Assembly: GCF_000021945.1 (NCBI RefSeq)
Contig: NC_011831.1
Coordinates: 1,088,001-1,152,000 of the forward strand
Source: Chloroflexus aggregans DSM 9485
GTDB taxonomy: Bacteria > Chloroflexota > Chloroflexia > Chloroflexales > Chloroflexaceae
DNA: 64,000 nucleotides
Direction: 5' to 3'
How positions within the stretch are numbered: position 1 is the first letter of the stretch; the number at the start of each line of letters is the position of its first letter. Of the stretch, positions 44,379-53,174 are shown piece by piece. Under the pieces are notes generated by a model, which had not been told where the DNA came from, did not search any database, and was given only the letters and a program-made list of their open reading frames with translations. A program made the position numbers and the translations under genes.

Positions 44379-44582
44379 AGCAGCACTCTCGTGGCTTATT
44401 TGTAGTATCGGTTCCAGAATAGGCTGAAAACGCTTGCATTATACCTCAGAACACCGCCACCGCTACGATCGTAGCCCGTTATTTGTCAACCACCCATCCA
44501 CGAACCACCCACTTACGTAACATGTGGTATAACAAAGTAGGTGTGCAAAAGCTTTGCAAAATTCAAACAGAGGAGTAACACC

Positions 44583-45305
44583 ATGACACTCAACGGCACG
44601 CATGCCTTTGTAACCGGCGGTGGACGAGGCTTAGGTCGCGCCAGCGCACTAGCACTGGCCCGCGCCGGCGCTGCGGTCACGGTCATCGCGCGCAGTGCCG
44701 ATGAAGTCGCCGAAACCGCCTGGCTGATCGAAGAGAGCGGACAACAAGGATTAGGATTAACCGCCGATGTCCGTGACAGTTATCAGCTTGAACAGGACGT
44801 CGCCCAAGCCCGTGCTCGTTTTGGTCACATCCACGTCTTGGTCGCAGCCGCTGGCGTCGGTCTGCGCGCACCGATCTATGAAACAAGTGAAACTCAATGG
44901 GACGAAGTGGTCGATACATTGCTCAAAGGTGTTTTTCTCAGCGCACGCGCCGTGATCCCTCACATGATCGAGGCAGGTGGCGGTAACATCATTATCATCG
45001 GGGCACCACTCGAACGGATTGCCGTGCCCGGTTTTGCCGCCTACTACGCCGCTAAAGCAGGTGTCGACGGCTTAGCACGGGTGATGGCCAAGGATCTGCG
45101 CCGTTTTGGCATTAACGTTAATCTTGTCCATCCCGGCGGTTTCGCCGATACCCATCTGGTACGCACGACCGTGCCCGAAGTACGGACCGGCTTGCTCAGC
45201 CCCGATGAGATCGGCCCAACGATTGTCGAACTCGCTGCGCTGCCACCGCGGAGCCAGACCGGCCAGACGATTGATGCCCATGCACGCAAATTGATGTCAA
45301 ATTAG
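44583..45305 (+). CDS. Short-chain dehydrogenase/reductase-like protein lacking the catalytic serine
   Basis: A 240-residue protein from the ATG at 44583, with GAGGAG 8 nt upstream (an in-frame start 42 nt earlier lacks one). The NAD(P)-binding TGGGRGLG (about 11-18) and the YYAAK motif (about 152-156) are intact. The position 13 residues before the active Tyr, normally Ser, is Pro (IIIIGAPLERIAVPGF), and the NNAG motif reads VAAAGVG. Classical SDR chemistry is therefore doubtful; it may bind cofactor only or use a different proton relay. Single gene between divergent and downstream regulatory genes; no pathway partner nearby. Confidence 0.85.
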   Translation: MTLNGTHAFVTGGGRGLGRASALALARAGAAVTVIARSADEVAETAWLIEESGQQGLGLTADVRDSYQLEQDVAQARARFGHIHVLVAAAGVGLRAPIYETSETQWDEVVDTLLKGVFLSARAVIPHMIEAGGGNIIIIGAPLERIAVPGFAAYYAAKAGVDGLARVMAKDLRRFGINVNLVHPGGFADTHLVRTTVPEVRTGLLSPDEIGPTIVELAALPPRSQTGQTIDAHARKLMSN

Positions 45306-45318
45306 TCTTTTCAGGACC

Positions 45319-45347
45319 TTGACAAAATCTGTGCAAAGATCGAAAAT
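45319..45347 (+). promoter_or_regulatory. Candidate promoter of the sigma factor gene
   Basis: TTGACA (45319-45324), 17 nt, GAAAAT (45342-45347). The better -10 TATACT nearby is 22 nt from the same -35, so assignment is uncertain. Confidence 0.4.
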
Positions 45348-45460
45348 ATACTCATCCGAAATCTTTGAAGAGGCGTATATCTAGATAAAGAATAATTCAC
45401 GCCTCTTAAAGGACAACCGGCCGCGTCGTATCCATTCGACCGGACCTAAGGAGTACTGCC

Positions 45461-46546
45461 GTGAAAGCCTTCCCTCAGAATCATCACCTTGCCGACGGTG
45501 AAATTGAACCGGAAGAGACCGCTGAGGCTGCCGAACTCGATGCTGAGTGGGATGGCGATGTTGAACTCGAAGCCGAGGATGAAGCACTCATCGAGTCGCT
45601 TGAAGACCTCAGCGATGAGATCGATGTCGATATCGAGCCGGTCGAAGATTCGGTACAGCTTTACCTACAGGAGATCGGGCAAGTTCCCCTCCTTACCGCC
45701 GAAGAGGAGGTAGAGCTGGCCCGGCAGTACCGTCGCGGCAAAGAGGCCCGTCAGCGTTTACAAAACGAAGATTACGCAAATGACCGCGAGCGGATGCGGC
45801 TCGAAATCGAGCAGGCCCGTGGTGAAGAGGCACGTCGGCGCTTGATTCAGGCTAACTTGCGTCTCGTGGTCAGTGTGGCAAAGAAATATATTGGTAGCCC
45901 GATGGCTTTCATGGATTTAGTCCAAGAGGGTAACATCGGTTTGATGCGGGCAGTTGAGAAGTTTGATTACACCAAAGGCAATCGGTTTAGTACGTATGCC
46001 ACGTGGTGGATTCGGCAGGCGGTGACGCGCGCAATCGCCGAACAAAGTCGTCTGATTCGCTTGCCCGTACACCTCAGCGAGTCGATTGTTCATCTGCGTC
46101 GTGCCATTTACCGTCTCGAACAAGAGCTTGAACGCGAACCGACCCCCGAAGAGCTAGCGCATGCACTGAACATGAGCCTACGGAAGGTCAAGCGGTTGTT
46201 GCGCGCTTCAACCCAACCGATCTCGCTCGAACAACCACTCAATGCCGATCAAGAGGGTCGGGTGAGCGAGACTCTTGCCGACGAGACAGCAGCTTCACCG
46301 ATGGAGATTGCCGAGCAGAATATGCTACAAGCTGAACTGAATGCGGCGCTCAACGAGCTACCCGAACGCGAACGCAAGATTTTACAGTTGCGCTACGGTT
46401 TGCTCGATGGTCAGCGCCGCACTCTCGAAGAGGTTGGTGCTACGTTTGGCATTACCCGCGAGCGCACACGCCAGATCGAGGCCGAAGCACTCCGCCGCTT
46501 GCGCCATCCGAGCGTCGGCAACCGATTGTTCGGCTATCTCGAATGA
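45461..46546 (+). CDS. Primary-type sigma-70 factor (RpoD/SigA or group 2)
   Basis: A 361-residue sigma factor with GTG start and AAGGAG 7 nt upstream. An acidic N-terminus (about 10-60) is followed by region 1.2 ([20 protein letters not shown]), region 2 with [26 protein letters not shown] and the -10-binding [16 protein letters not shown], region 3, and region 4 with [20 protein letters not shown] and [17 protein letters not shown]. Regions 2.4 and 4.2 match the housekeeping type, consistent with the TTGACA/TATAAT promoters seen in this window. The short region 1.1 suggests either the primary factor or a group 2 paralogue. Convergent with malQ. Confidence 0.92.
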   Translation: MKAFPQNHHLADGEIEPEETAEAAELDAEWDGDVELEAEDEALIESLEDLSDEIDVDIEPVEDSVQLYLQEIGQVPLLTAEEEVELARQYRRGKEARQRLQNEDYANDRERMRLEIEQARGEEARRRLIQANLRLVVSVAKKYIGSPMAFMDLVQEGNIGLMRAVEKFDYTKGNRFSTYATWWIRQAVTRAIAEQSRLIRLPVHLSESIVHLRRAIYRLEQELEREPTPEELAHALNMSLRKVKRLLRASTQPISLEQPLNADQEGRVSETLADETAASPMEIAEQNMLQAELNAALNELPERERKILQLRYGLLDGQRRTLEEVGATFGITRERTRQIEAEALRRLRHPSVGNRLFGYLE

Positions 46547-46560
46547 TACCCCAGATCGTC

Positions 46561-46604
46561 CACCAAGAGCACGGCCACCATCCGCCGGGTTGGCTGCGCT
46601 CTTG
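46561..46604. terminator. Hairpin between the convergent sigma factor and malQ genes
   Basis: CCAAGAGC and GCTCTTGG form an 8-bp stem with further pairing inside (CGGCC/GGCTG). No T-run follows. Confidence 0.4.
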
Positions 46605-46613
46605 GACCGTGTC

Positions 46614-48125
46614 TTACTCGGCCACTACCAACGGCTCTCGCCCGTACAGTGACGTCAGATACGCCAGATGGTGCGCTTGATCGAAGTTGAGCTGCTCAGG
46701 CCGCATTCGCCATGCCCAGTTGCCCTCTGCCCGTCCCGGTAAATTGAGCCGTGCCCACGAGCCTAACCCCAGCACATCTTGCATCGGAATGATAGCCGTA
46801 TCAGCAACCGACATCAGCGCTGCTCTGATGAAATCCCACGCAATCGTCTCATCGCGCGCACCGAGGTAGTTACGCACGTGCTGTCGTGTGTGCTCATCGA
46901 GAGTCGACCACCAACCTACGGTGGTATCGTTGTCGTGCGTACCGGTATACACGACCAGATCACGAGTATAGTTGTGCGGCAAATAATTGCTGCTGGCGTC
47001 ACCGCCCCATGCAAATTGCAACACCGCCATACCGGGAAATCCAAGCTGTCGCCGCAGCCGATCAACGTCAGGTGTGATCAAGCCCAGGTCTTCGGCGATG
47101 ATCGGCAACGGTCCCAACTGCGCACGGACTTCAGCAAACAACGCTTCCCCAGGGCCGGCCACCCAACGCCCCTCCGTTGCCGTCGCAGCATGCGCTGGGA
47201 TTTCCCAGTACGCCGCAAACCCGCGAAAATGATCGATCCGCACGATGTCAACGAGACGAAAGAGGAGACGAAACCGTTCGATCCACCAATCGTATCTGCG
47301 TTCGGCTAACACATCCCAGCGGTACAGCGGATTTCCCCAACGCTGACCCGTTGGACTAAAGTAGTCTGGTGGTACGCCGGCAACCACCGTTGGGTTGCCT
47401 TCAGCATCGAGATGAAAAATATCGGGGTTGGCCCAAACATCGGCACTGTCAAAGGCAACAAAGATAGGCAAATCGCCGATGATCTGCACACCGCACTCGT
47501 TGGCGTAGCGACGTAACGCCGTCCACTGCGTAAAGAAGACCCACTGCAAAAACTGCTGAAAATACACGCGCTCGGCCAATTGGCGACGCGCCTCGGCCAG
47601 CGCCGCCGGTTCACGCCGGGCTATGGCTGTATCCCAGCGGTTCCACGGCTCACCGCGGTAGGCCTCTTTCAACGCGGCAAAGAGGGCAAATGTATCGAGC
47701 CATGACGCATGCTCGGCACAAAACTCGGCAAACGCTGCCCGCTGTTCGGCATTGGCGTGCGCACGGAACCCGCCAAACGCCCACTCAAGCCGCGCCATCT
47801 TCCACGGAATGACTGCCCCGTAATCGATCCAATCGCCATACGCCCCCGGTGCATCGGTCAGGGCACGTTCGTCCAACCAACCCGCCCGGACGAGCTGCTC
47901 AAGCGAGATGAGCAGTGGATTGCCGGCTAATGCCGATAATCCGGCATACGGTGAATCGCCGTAGCTCGTCGGTCCCAACGGCATGATCTGCCAACGCCGC
48001 TGTTTTGCTACTACTAACCAATCGATAAACCGATAGGCTGCATCGCCAATATCACCAATCCCGCCCGCGCCCGGTAACGCCGCAGGATGCAGAAGAATAC
48101 CACTCACCCGCCGATTGTACATCAT
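46614..48125 (-). CDS. malQ: 4-alpha-glucanotransferase (GH77, amylomaltase)
   Basis: A 503-residue enzyme of normal GH77 length. It begins RRVSGILLHPAALPGAGGIG, the typical substrate-loop start. The catalytic Asp lies in VRIDHFRGF (about residue 294), the acid/base Glu in IIAEDLG (about 341) and the stabilising Asp in THDNDTTVGW (about 394). It transfers alpha-1,4-glucan segments between maltodextrins and releases glucose during glycogen or maltodextrin turnover. Nearest neighbours are unrelated, so it is probably a monocistron. The two adjacent ATGs at the start make the exact first residue uncertain by one. Confidence 0.95.
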   Translation of the reverse strand: MMYNRRVSGILLHPAALPGAGGIGDIGDAAYRFIDWLVVAKQRRWQIMPLGPTSYGDSPYAGLSALAGNPLLISLEQLVRAGWLDERALTDAPGAYGDWIDYGAVIPWKMARLEWAFGGFRAHANAEQRAAFAEFCAEHASWLDTFALFAALKEAYRGEPWNRWDTAIARREPAALAEARRQLAERVYFQQFLQWVFFTQWTALRRYANECGVQIIGDLPIFVAFDSADVWANPDIFHLDAEGNPTVVAGVPPDYFSPTGQRWGNPLYRWDVLAERRYDWWIERFRLLFRLVDIVRIDHFRGFAAYWEIPAHAATATEGRWVAGPGEALFAEVRAQLGPLPIIAEDLGLITPDVDRLRRQLGFPGMAVLQFAWGGDASSNYLPHNYTRDLVVYTGTHDNDTTVGWWSTLDEHTRQHVRNYLGARDETIAWDFIRAALMSVADTAIIPMQDVLGLGSWARLNLPGRAEGNWAWRMRPEQLNFDQAHHLAYLTSLYGREPLVVAE

Positions 48126-48239
48126 ACCACCTCATGTCGCCCACCGAATATTTCGTTGTATTCGCAATTATAACACAGGGAACCAATTATGCGTGCTGAG
48201 ACGGGAGGTGAATACACGTGGCAATTGCAGGGTGGAGCT

Positions 48240-49148
48240 TTACAAAATCCGCTTGCCTAACGCCGACAACACCAATTCGACGGCCAGCTCGGCGGTAGCA
48301 TTGCGTTCATCGAGAATGGGGTTTACTTCGACGACATCGAGGCTCTGCAACGCACCACGTTCAGCGATCAGCTCCATCGCCAGATGCGCTTCGCGTCGCG
48401 AAATGCCGCCACTCACCGGCGTACCGACACCGGGTGCGGTACGCGGATCAACAACGTCGAGGTCAAAACTGAGGTGAAAGCCGTCAGGAGCGGTCGTGAC
48501 GACCGTCAGCGCCTGTTCCATCACCGCCGCCATCCCGCGCCGGTCAATATCGTGCATTGTGAAGACAGAAATTGGCGAAGCACGTAGCGCTTCGCGCTCA
48601 AGCGGATCGAGATCGCGTACTGCGACCAACGCGACGTGGGCCGGATCAAACGCCGGCACGCGACCGGCCAATCCGGTCAACCGTGGATGCCCACGTCCGG
48701 TCAGCACGGCCAGTGGCATACCGTGAATATTACCGCTCGGTGTCGTATGTTCATCGTTAAAATCGGCGTGCGCATCGATCCACAGCAACCCAAGCCGTCG
48801 TCCCCGCGCGCTACCACTGGCCGAACCAATGGTAAGACTGTGATCACCGCCGAGGATAAGCGGGGTTATGCCTTGCCGGACCACCTTAGCAACCTGATCG
48901 GCCAACCGTTCACATACCTCGGTGATCGGTTCGAGATAGCGTAATCGCGCGTCGGGTGGTGGCAACGGTATGGTCTCGACCATCGGTGTTACCAGATTAC
49001 CGTAATCGATCACCTGATAGCCTAACTCGGCAAGCCGGCGACTGAGACCGGCATAACGAATCGCGCTCGGCCCCATATCAACCCCGCGCCGACCTGCCCC
49101 CAGATCAAGCGGCACTCCAATAATGGTAATAGTGGCATCGGTCTTCAT
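48240..49148 (-). CDS. rocF: Arginase (ureohydrolase family)
   Basis: A 302-residue enzyme. Two-manganese ligands are all present: His in GGDHSLTIG (about 102), the Asp/His/Asp cluster in WIDAHADFND (about 124-133), and the Asp pair in SFDLDVVDP (about 226-234). GVDMGPSAIRYAGL near the N-terminus and VGTPVSGGISRREA are arginase-type, although agmatinase or another ureohydrolase cannot be excluded by eye. It hydrolyses arginine to ornithine and urea. Its ATG overlaps the stop of the ArsA-like gene by 4 nt (49145-49148), so both are translated from one message. Confidence 0.88.
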   Translation of the reverse strand: MKTDATITIIGVPLDLGAGRRGVDMGPSAIRYAGLSRRLAELGYQVIDYGNLVTPMVETIPLPPPDARLRYLEPITEVCERLADQVAKVVRQGITPLILGGDHSLTIGSASGSARGRRLGLLWIDAHADFNDEHTTPSGNIHGMPLAVLTGRGHPRLTGLAGRVPAFDPAHVALVAVRDLDPLEREALRASPISVFTMHDIDRRGMAAVMEQALTVVTTAPDGFHLSFDLDVVDPRTAPGVGTPVSGGISRREAHLAMELIAERGALQSLDVVEVNPILDERNATAELAVELVLSALGKRIL

Positions 49149-50359
49149 GAGGCTGCCGTCTCCGCTTCCGTATCTTGATCATTGTTCGTCAGCGGCAACG
49201 TCTCCGGCGGGCCAAAGAAGACTTCGAGCACACCATTGCGAAAATAGGCTCGCCGCGCCGGTCGTTCGGCCAGCGTTGTCGGCAACAACATGTCACGGCG
49301 GAAATTACCGATCTCGATAAACAGCTCATCACCGCGTTTCGTCATCGAGACTTTGCCGATCTCGACATGCGGCAACGGCAAACGTAAGACATATTCATCA
49401 CCCTGTTTGACAATCTCTTGCGTTTTCCCGATAAAATGCACCTTCACCGGATCGTCATCGCCGAACAGTTGCCGACCGACCATCGCAAGATCGTCAATTC
49501 CGGCCAGATCACGGGCATAGTACGGGCTTTCCCAAATCGGCAACGGGCGGAAGAGGTCATACACCATCTGTCGGTAGCCCTGTTGGATGCGGGCCAGCTC
49601 CTTCATAAATTCGCCTTCGACCTGATCGACCGGCAATACCCGGTTGAGGACAACGCCATCAACCGGATACCCAAAGAGCGCAAGATAGGTCGAAGCCCGT
49701 TGCGCCTCTTTGATCACCATCCGTTCAGGGTTAACGACCAATCGGTATGAACTGACCTGTGGATCGGTTAAGGTGGCCCGTAACGCCTCAACCCCCTTCG
49801 TTAACCGTTCGAGCTTCGCAAAGACATCGGTTGCCGGTACCAACTGCTTGACGAGTGGACGCGCGACTTTCAGCGTCGTTGGCTCCCAATCCATCACCCG
49901 TGCGGCATACCACTGAAACGTCTCCGGCATGGTCAGCAGACGTACCGTCTCACCGGTCGGAGCTGCATCAACGATCACCACATCGAAATTACCTTCACGG
50001 GCTTGCCGTCGGATGTGGAGAAGACTGACTACCTCCTCCATACCGGGAATGATCGCTAATTCTTCAGCAGCTACCTCGTCAACACCACGTCGACGCAAGA
50101 GATTGCTCAAATAAACCCGCAATTCCCCCCAGTGCTGACGCACTTCATCAAGCACGTTAATCTCTTGTCCCCACAGTCGCTCGCCAATCTGTGTCGGGAG
50201 CGATCCGAGAGGAGTATCGAGCGCATCGGCTAAACTATGTGCGACATCAGTACTGACAACGAGCGTGCGATACCCCAATTCGGCAGCTCGTACTGCTGTC
50301 GCCGCCGAAGTCGTGGTCTTACCCACTCCGCCTTTGCCGAGATAGAGGATCAGCCGCAT
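49145..50359 (-). CDS. ArsA/GET3-family ATPase
   Basis: A 404-residue single-ATPase-domain protein. The deviant Walker A motif GKGGVGKTTTSAA lies at residues 8-20. DAAPTGETVRLL (about 135) is the A-loop, with Glu where most members have His. A C-terminal region (about 305-390, HVEIGKVSMTKRGDELFIEI) is the small HSP20-like beta domain seen in bacterial ArsA paralogues. No ArsB pump or arsR lies near, so arsenite extrusion is not supported. A role in delivering a membrane protein or another client is possible. It is the first gene of a two-gene operon with arginase and has its own promoter. Confidence 0.85.
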   Translation of the reverse strand: MRLILYLGKGGVGKTTTSAATAVRAAELGYRTLVVSTDVAHSLADALDTPLGSLPTQIGERLWGQEINVLDEVRQHWGELRVYLSNLLRRRGVDEVAAEELAIIPGMEEVVSLLHIRRQAREGNFDVVIVDAAPTGETVRLLTMPETFQWYAARVMDWEPTTLKVARPLVKQLVPATDVFAKLERLTKGVEALRATLTDPQVSSYRLVVNPERMVIKEAQRASTYLALFGYPVDGVVLNRVLPVDQVEGEFMKELARIQQGYRQMVYDLFRPLPIWESPYYARDLAGIDDLAMVGRQLFGDDDPVKVHFIGKTQEIVKQGDEYVLRLPLPHVEIGKVSMTKRGDELFIEIGNFRRDMLLPTTLAERPARRAYFRNGVLEVFFGPPETLPLTNNDQDTEAETAAS

Positions 50360-50388
50360 TGATGAATCCTTCGTCTGTTTGTCTCCGA

Positions 50389-50457
50389 ACAGAACCGGTC
50401 ACCGTTCTGTGAATCCGACGCCGCATCAATTGTATATGTTGCAGTTCGAACCGTCAA
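50389..50457 (-). promoter_or_regulatory. Promoter of the ArsA-arginase operon with inverted repeat
   Basis: TTGACG (50452-50457), 17 nt, TACAAT (50429-50434) on the minus strand. ACAGAAC-8 nt-GTTCTGT (50389-50410) lies in the leader and could be an operator. Confidence 0.65.
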
Positions 50458-50525
50458 TCAGCTATGGTACACTATGGTAGATCATACCGGATCAACGTCG
50501 CTACATCAAGGTGTAAGGATTATCA

Positions 50526-51041
50526 GTGCTTTTCGATCTGTTTCTTATTCGTCACGGACAACCGGTTCACAACCCGACCATTCCATACCATACTCCACCG
50601 GGGCCGGATTTGTCCGAACGCGGACGCGCTGAAGCACGACAAGTCGCAGCTTTTCTGGCCGATAAAGCGGTCGAACATCTCTTGGTCTCTCCATTCGCGC
50701 GCACGACACAAACCGCCGAGGTTTTGGTCGATGCTCTTGGTCTACCGGTCACCTTTACCAGGCTGGTACAAGAACATGCCCCCGGCGAGACGTTTGAGCA
50801 CGTTCGTGAGCGTGTGCGTGAGGTGTTGGCCGGGTTGGCCGATTCGCCGTACCGGCGGGTCGGAATTGTCACCCACGGCTCGCCGATCCGGGCATTTTTA
50901 CTTGAACTCAGCCACGATCAGATCGATTTGCGTGGGCACGTTTATGCCGGTGGTAACCCCGCACCGACCTGCGGAGTCTGGCATGTGAAGTTTGACCATC
51001 AACATGCTTGTCAGTTTGTCTTGGCATTTAAGCCGGTCTGA
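50526..51041 (+). CDS. Histidine phosphatase family protein (phosphoglycerate mutase-like)
   Basis: A 171-residue protein with GTG start. The catalytic LIRHGQPVHN (about 6-15) provides the phosphorylated His, SPFARTTQTAEVL (about 58) the Arg, and VTHGSPIRAFL (about 118) the second His. The lid Glu follows EHAPGETFEHV. Members range from phosphoglycerate mutases to SixA-like and alpha-ribazole phosphatases; the small size argues against glycolytic mutase. It is followed 44 nt later by the sirtuin gene in the same direction, so they may share a transcript. Confidence 0.85.
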   Translation: MLFDLFLIRHGQPVHNPTIPYHTPPGPDLSERGRAEARQVAAFLADKAVEHLLVSPFARTTQTAEVLVDALGLPVTFTRLVQEHAPGETFEHVRERVREVLAGLADSPYRRVGIVTHGSPIRAFLLELSHDQIDLRGHVYAGGNPAPTCGVWHVKFDHQHACQFVLAFKPV

Positions 51042-51085
51042 GATGGTCACCTGGTGGTCCGTTACATTTCTCAAAGGAGGAACGA

Positions 51086-51832
51086 ATGGACAACCTCGAT
51101 ACCGTGATCGCAGCTTTTGCCAACCGCTTGCGCCTTGCTCACCACGTGGCCGTCCTGACCGGAGCCGGTATCTCGGCCGAGAGTGGGATTCCTACCTTTC
51201 GTGATGCGCAAACCGGCTTGTGGTCGCACTTCGATCCCGAAGAACTCGCTTCACCGGCCGGGTTTGCGCGCAATCCGACGCTTGTTTGGCGTTGGTACGC
51301 CGAACGGCGGGTCAAAGCCTGTGCTGCTCAACCGAATCCTGCCCATTATGCGCTGGCTAAATTGGACAAACACGTTCCTCGGCTTACGCTCATCACCCAG
51401 AATATCGATGGCCTTCATCAACGTGCCGGTAGCCGTAATGTGATCGAACTCCATGGCAGCCTACACCGTGCCCGCTGTATGGCCGATGGCTCGCTACATA
51501 CGACTTGGGATTACGCTGAGGAATTACCCCATTGCCCGGACTGCGGTGCATTGCTGCGCCCCGATGTGGTCTGGTTCGGCGAGATGCTACCGCAGACGGC
51601 ATTGGAGAAGGCGTGGGCTGCAACCCTTGATTGCGATATATTTATGTCAATTGGAACGTCGGGTGTCGTCGAGCCGGCTGCTTCCCTCCCGCGCATCGCT
51701 CTCAGTCGTAATGCGACGGTGCTGATTCTGAACCTCGAACAGCAAACGGCTGCTCGGCCACCACTGTTTACCATCAACGGCAAGGCCGGTGAGATCTTGC
51801 CGCGCATCGTGAAGATGGCATTTCCGGTATAA
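51086..51832 (+). CDS. cobB: Sir2-type NAD-dependent protein deacylase (class III-like)
   Basis: A 248-residue sirtuin with AAAGGAGG 7 nt upstream. NAD-binding GAGISAESGIPTFRD (about 26-40), TQNIDGLHQRAG (about 103) and the catalytic His in ELHGSL (about 121) are present. WRWYAERR (about 70) has the Tyr and Arg that mark SIRT5-like enzymes removing succinyl or malonyl groups. The zinc module is odd: the second knuckle is normal (CPDC), but the first reads RARCMAD with one Cys instead of CxxC, so one of the four ligands is missing or replaced. It removes acyl groups from lysines, producing nicotinamide. Confidence 0.9.
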   Translation: MDNLDTVIAAFANRLRLAHHVAVLTGAGISAESGIPTFRDAQTGLWSHFDPEELASPAGFARNPTLVWRWYAERRVKACAAQPNPAHYALAKLDKHVPRLTLITQNIDGLHQRAGSRNVIELHGSLHRARCMADGSLHTTWDYAEELPHCPDCGALLRPDVVWFGEMLPQTALEKAWAATLDCDIFMSIGTSGVVEPAASLPRIALSRNATVLILNLEQQTAARPPLFTINGKAGEILPRIVKMAFPV

Positions 51833-51849
51833 CCGTTGTGCTCAATCAC

Positions 51850-51880
51850 GAGGCGGGTTCACGCTCGATGAACCCGCCTC
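51850..51880. terminator. Hairpin between the convergent sirtuin and helical-protein genes
   Basis: GAGGCGGGTTCA pairs perfectly with TGAACCCGCCTC around a 7-nt loop: 12 bp, bidirectional, with no clear T-run. Confidence 0.7.
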
Positions 51881-51928
51881 CGTACTGATTATACCTCTTC
51901 GGTATAGTTTCTATGCGGATTTTGTTAA

Positions 51929-52591
51929 CTATTCCTGCATTGCTGCCGTCGCCGCTTGCCGGAAGGCGTCAACCGCTGCATCAATGACCTTCTGCGGATC
52001 GACGCCGGCCCCGGTGATGATCGCTCGCAGTGTTTCACCGTTGCGCAACCGAGTTCGAATGGTCGCCACATCCAACCCGGTCTGATCGGCAGTCGCTTGA
52101 ATCAGCCAACCTAATGTGCTCCGCTGCGATGCCTTCGCCGCGTGTGCGCCGAGTTGCGTACCTAACGTCGTATCGTTTACCAACGCCGTCGCCCGATCAC
52201 GGATCGTCGCCAGCATTTGATCGGCTTGGGTTTGCGTGAGCCGACCATTGCTGACCGCTTGATCAAGTCGGCTTTTCGCCGTATCAACTACCGCTTGCAC
52301 GAGCGCATCACCACTACTCCCATTGGCCGCAGCAATCTGCGCCAAACTACGCCCGTTTTGCAACTCAGCCTGAATGGTCGCTTTATCAACGCCGGTGAGG
52401 TTGCTCAAGGCCTGGATAAGCTGACCAACACTGACCCACATCCCACGCCAGCCACCGCCATGTCTGTAGCTCGTCTCACCAACGGTCGGTACGACAGAGA
52501 TTTGCGCTGCACGCACCGGTATCGGTTGATTCCAGAGCAGGATCAGGGCCAATACAGCACCTGCCAGGCTGCCGAGTAACGCTCGTTTCAT
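51929..52591 (-). CDS. Secreted helical protein with repeated LTGVDxATIxxxLxNGxSL motif
   Basis: A 220-residue protein from the ATG at 52591 (GGAGATAGTG before it). The Sec signal peptide is MKRALLGSLAGAVLALILLW, cleaved near VRAA. Two related helical modules follow: LTGVDKATIQAELQNGRSLA (about 65-84) and QTGLDVATIRTRLRNGETLR (about 175-194), separated by a helical hairpin with SNGRLTQTQADQMLATI. This looks like the DUF2680-type arrangement of exported Gram-positive proteins, but the family is not recognised with certainty. It may be a cell-wall-associated or envelope stress protein, since a PspC gene is divergent from it 214 nt away. Confidence 0.7.
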   Translation of the reverse strand: MKRALLGSLAGAVLALILLWNQPIPVRAAQISVVPTVGETSYRHGGGWRGMWVSVGQLIQALSNLTGVDKATIQAELQNGRSLAQIAAANGSSGDALVQAVVDTAKSRLDQAVSNGRLTQTQADQMLATIRDRATALVNDTTLGTQLGAHAAKASQRSTLGWLIQATADQTGLDVATIRTRLRNGETLRAIITGAGVDPQKVIDAAVDAFRQAATAAMQE

Positions 52592-52804
52592 CACTATCTC
52601 CTCCATTGTTTGCTAGTTTGATGACGATACGAATGTACGTGATGACACGTTATACTGTAGCCAACTATTGTGAAGAGATGATGAATTGACAATGAGCAGT
52701 TTATGGAGATAAGCCAACTCGCAAGAACGTGCTACTTGCAACAAAATGATACTGACAACGTCGTATAGACAGGAGTCGAACGGAGTGATACAAGGAGAAA
52801 AACG

Positions 52805-53062
52805 ATGACAACCAACCGCTTAACCCGCAGCACTACCGACCGCATGCTTGGCGGTGTGTGCGGCGGTCTTGCCCGCTACTTCGGGATCGACAGTACCATC
52901 GTCCGCCTGATTTTCGTGCTTGCTGTGTTGAGTGGGCTTAGCCCGCTTATCTATCTTGTACTCTGGATTATTATGCCGCAGGAAGAACTGCCCGCTTCCC
53001 CGCCGCAAGACCCAACCGGCGAATGGCAGTATGACCCGTACACCGGGCAGAAACTTCGTTAA
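52805..53062 (+). CDS. PspC-domain membrane protein
   Basis: An 85-residue protein with AAGGAG upstream. RSTTDRMLGGVCGGLARYFG (about 8-27) is the diagnostic PspC start, followed by one long hydrophobic helix (about 33-57, LIFVLAVLSGLSPLIYLVLW) and the usual IIMPQE. The polar tail ends YDPYTGQKLR. PspC proteins take part in envelope stress sensing; here there is no PspA or PspB in the window. Monocistronic with a strong hairpin after the stop. Confidence 0.93.
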   Translation: MTTNRLTRSTTDRMLGGVCGGLARYFGIDSTIVRLIFVLAVLSGLSPLIYLVLWIIMPQEELPASPPQDPTGEWQYDPYTGQKLR

Positions 53063-53082
53063 TCAACGTTAGGATGATCGAC

Positions 53083-53106
53083 AAGGGCGGGATCCTCCCC
53101 GCCCTT
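53083..53106 (+). terminator. Hairpin after the PspC gene
   Basis: AAGGGCGGG pairs with CCCGCCCTT around ATCCTC, 20 nt after the stop codon. Confidence 0.7.
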
Positions 53107-53174
53107 CGTTGATGTTGCCTAAACAGAAGGTGTATCATATCAGCGAAGCCTGCTCACTGCGTGGTAGGAATAGA

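Noticed and set aside
49145-50359. Arsenite efflux operon
   Set aside because: The ArsA-like protein has no ArsB, ArsC or ArsR partner here, and paralogues of this family have other roles.
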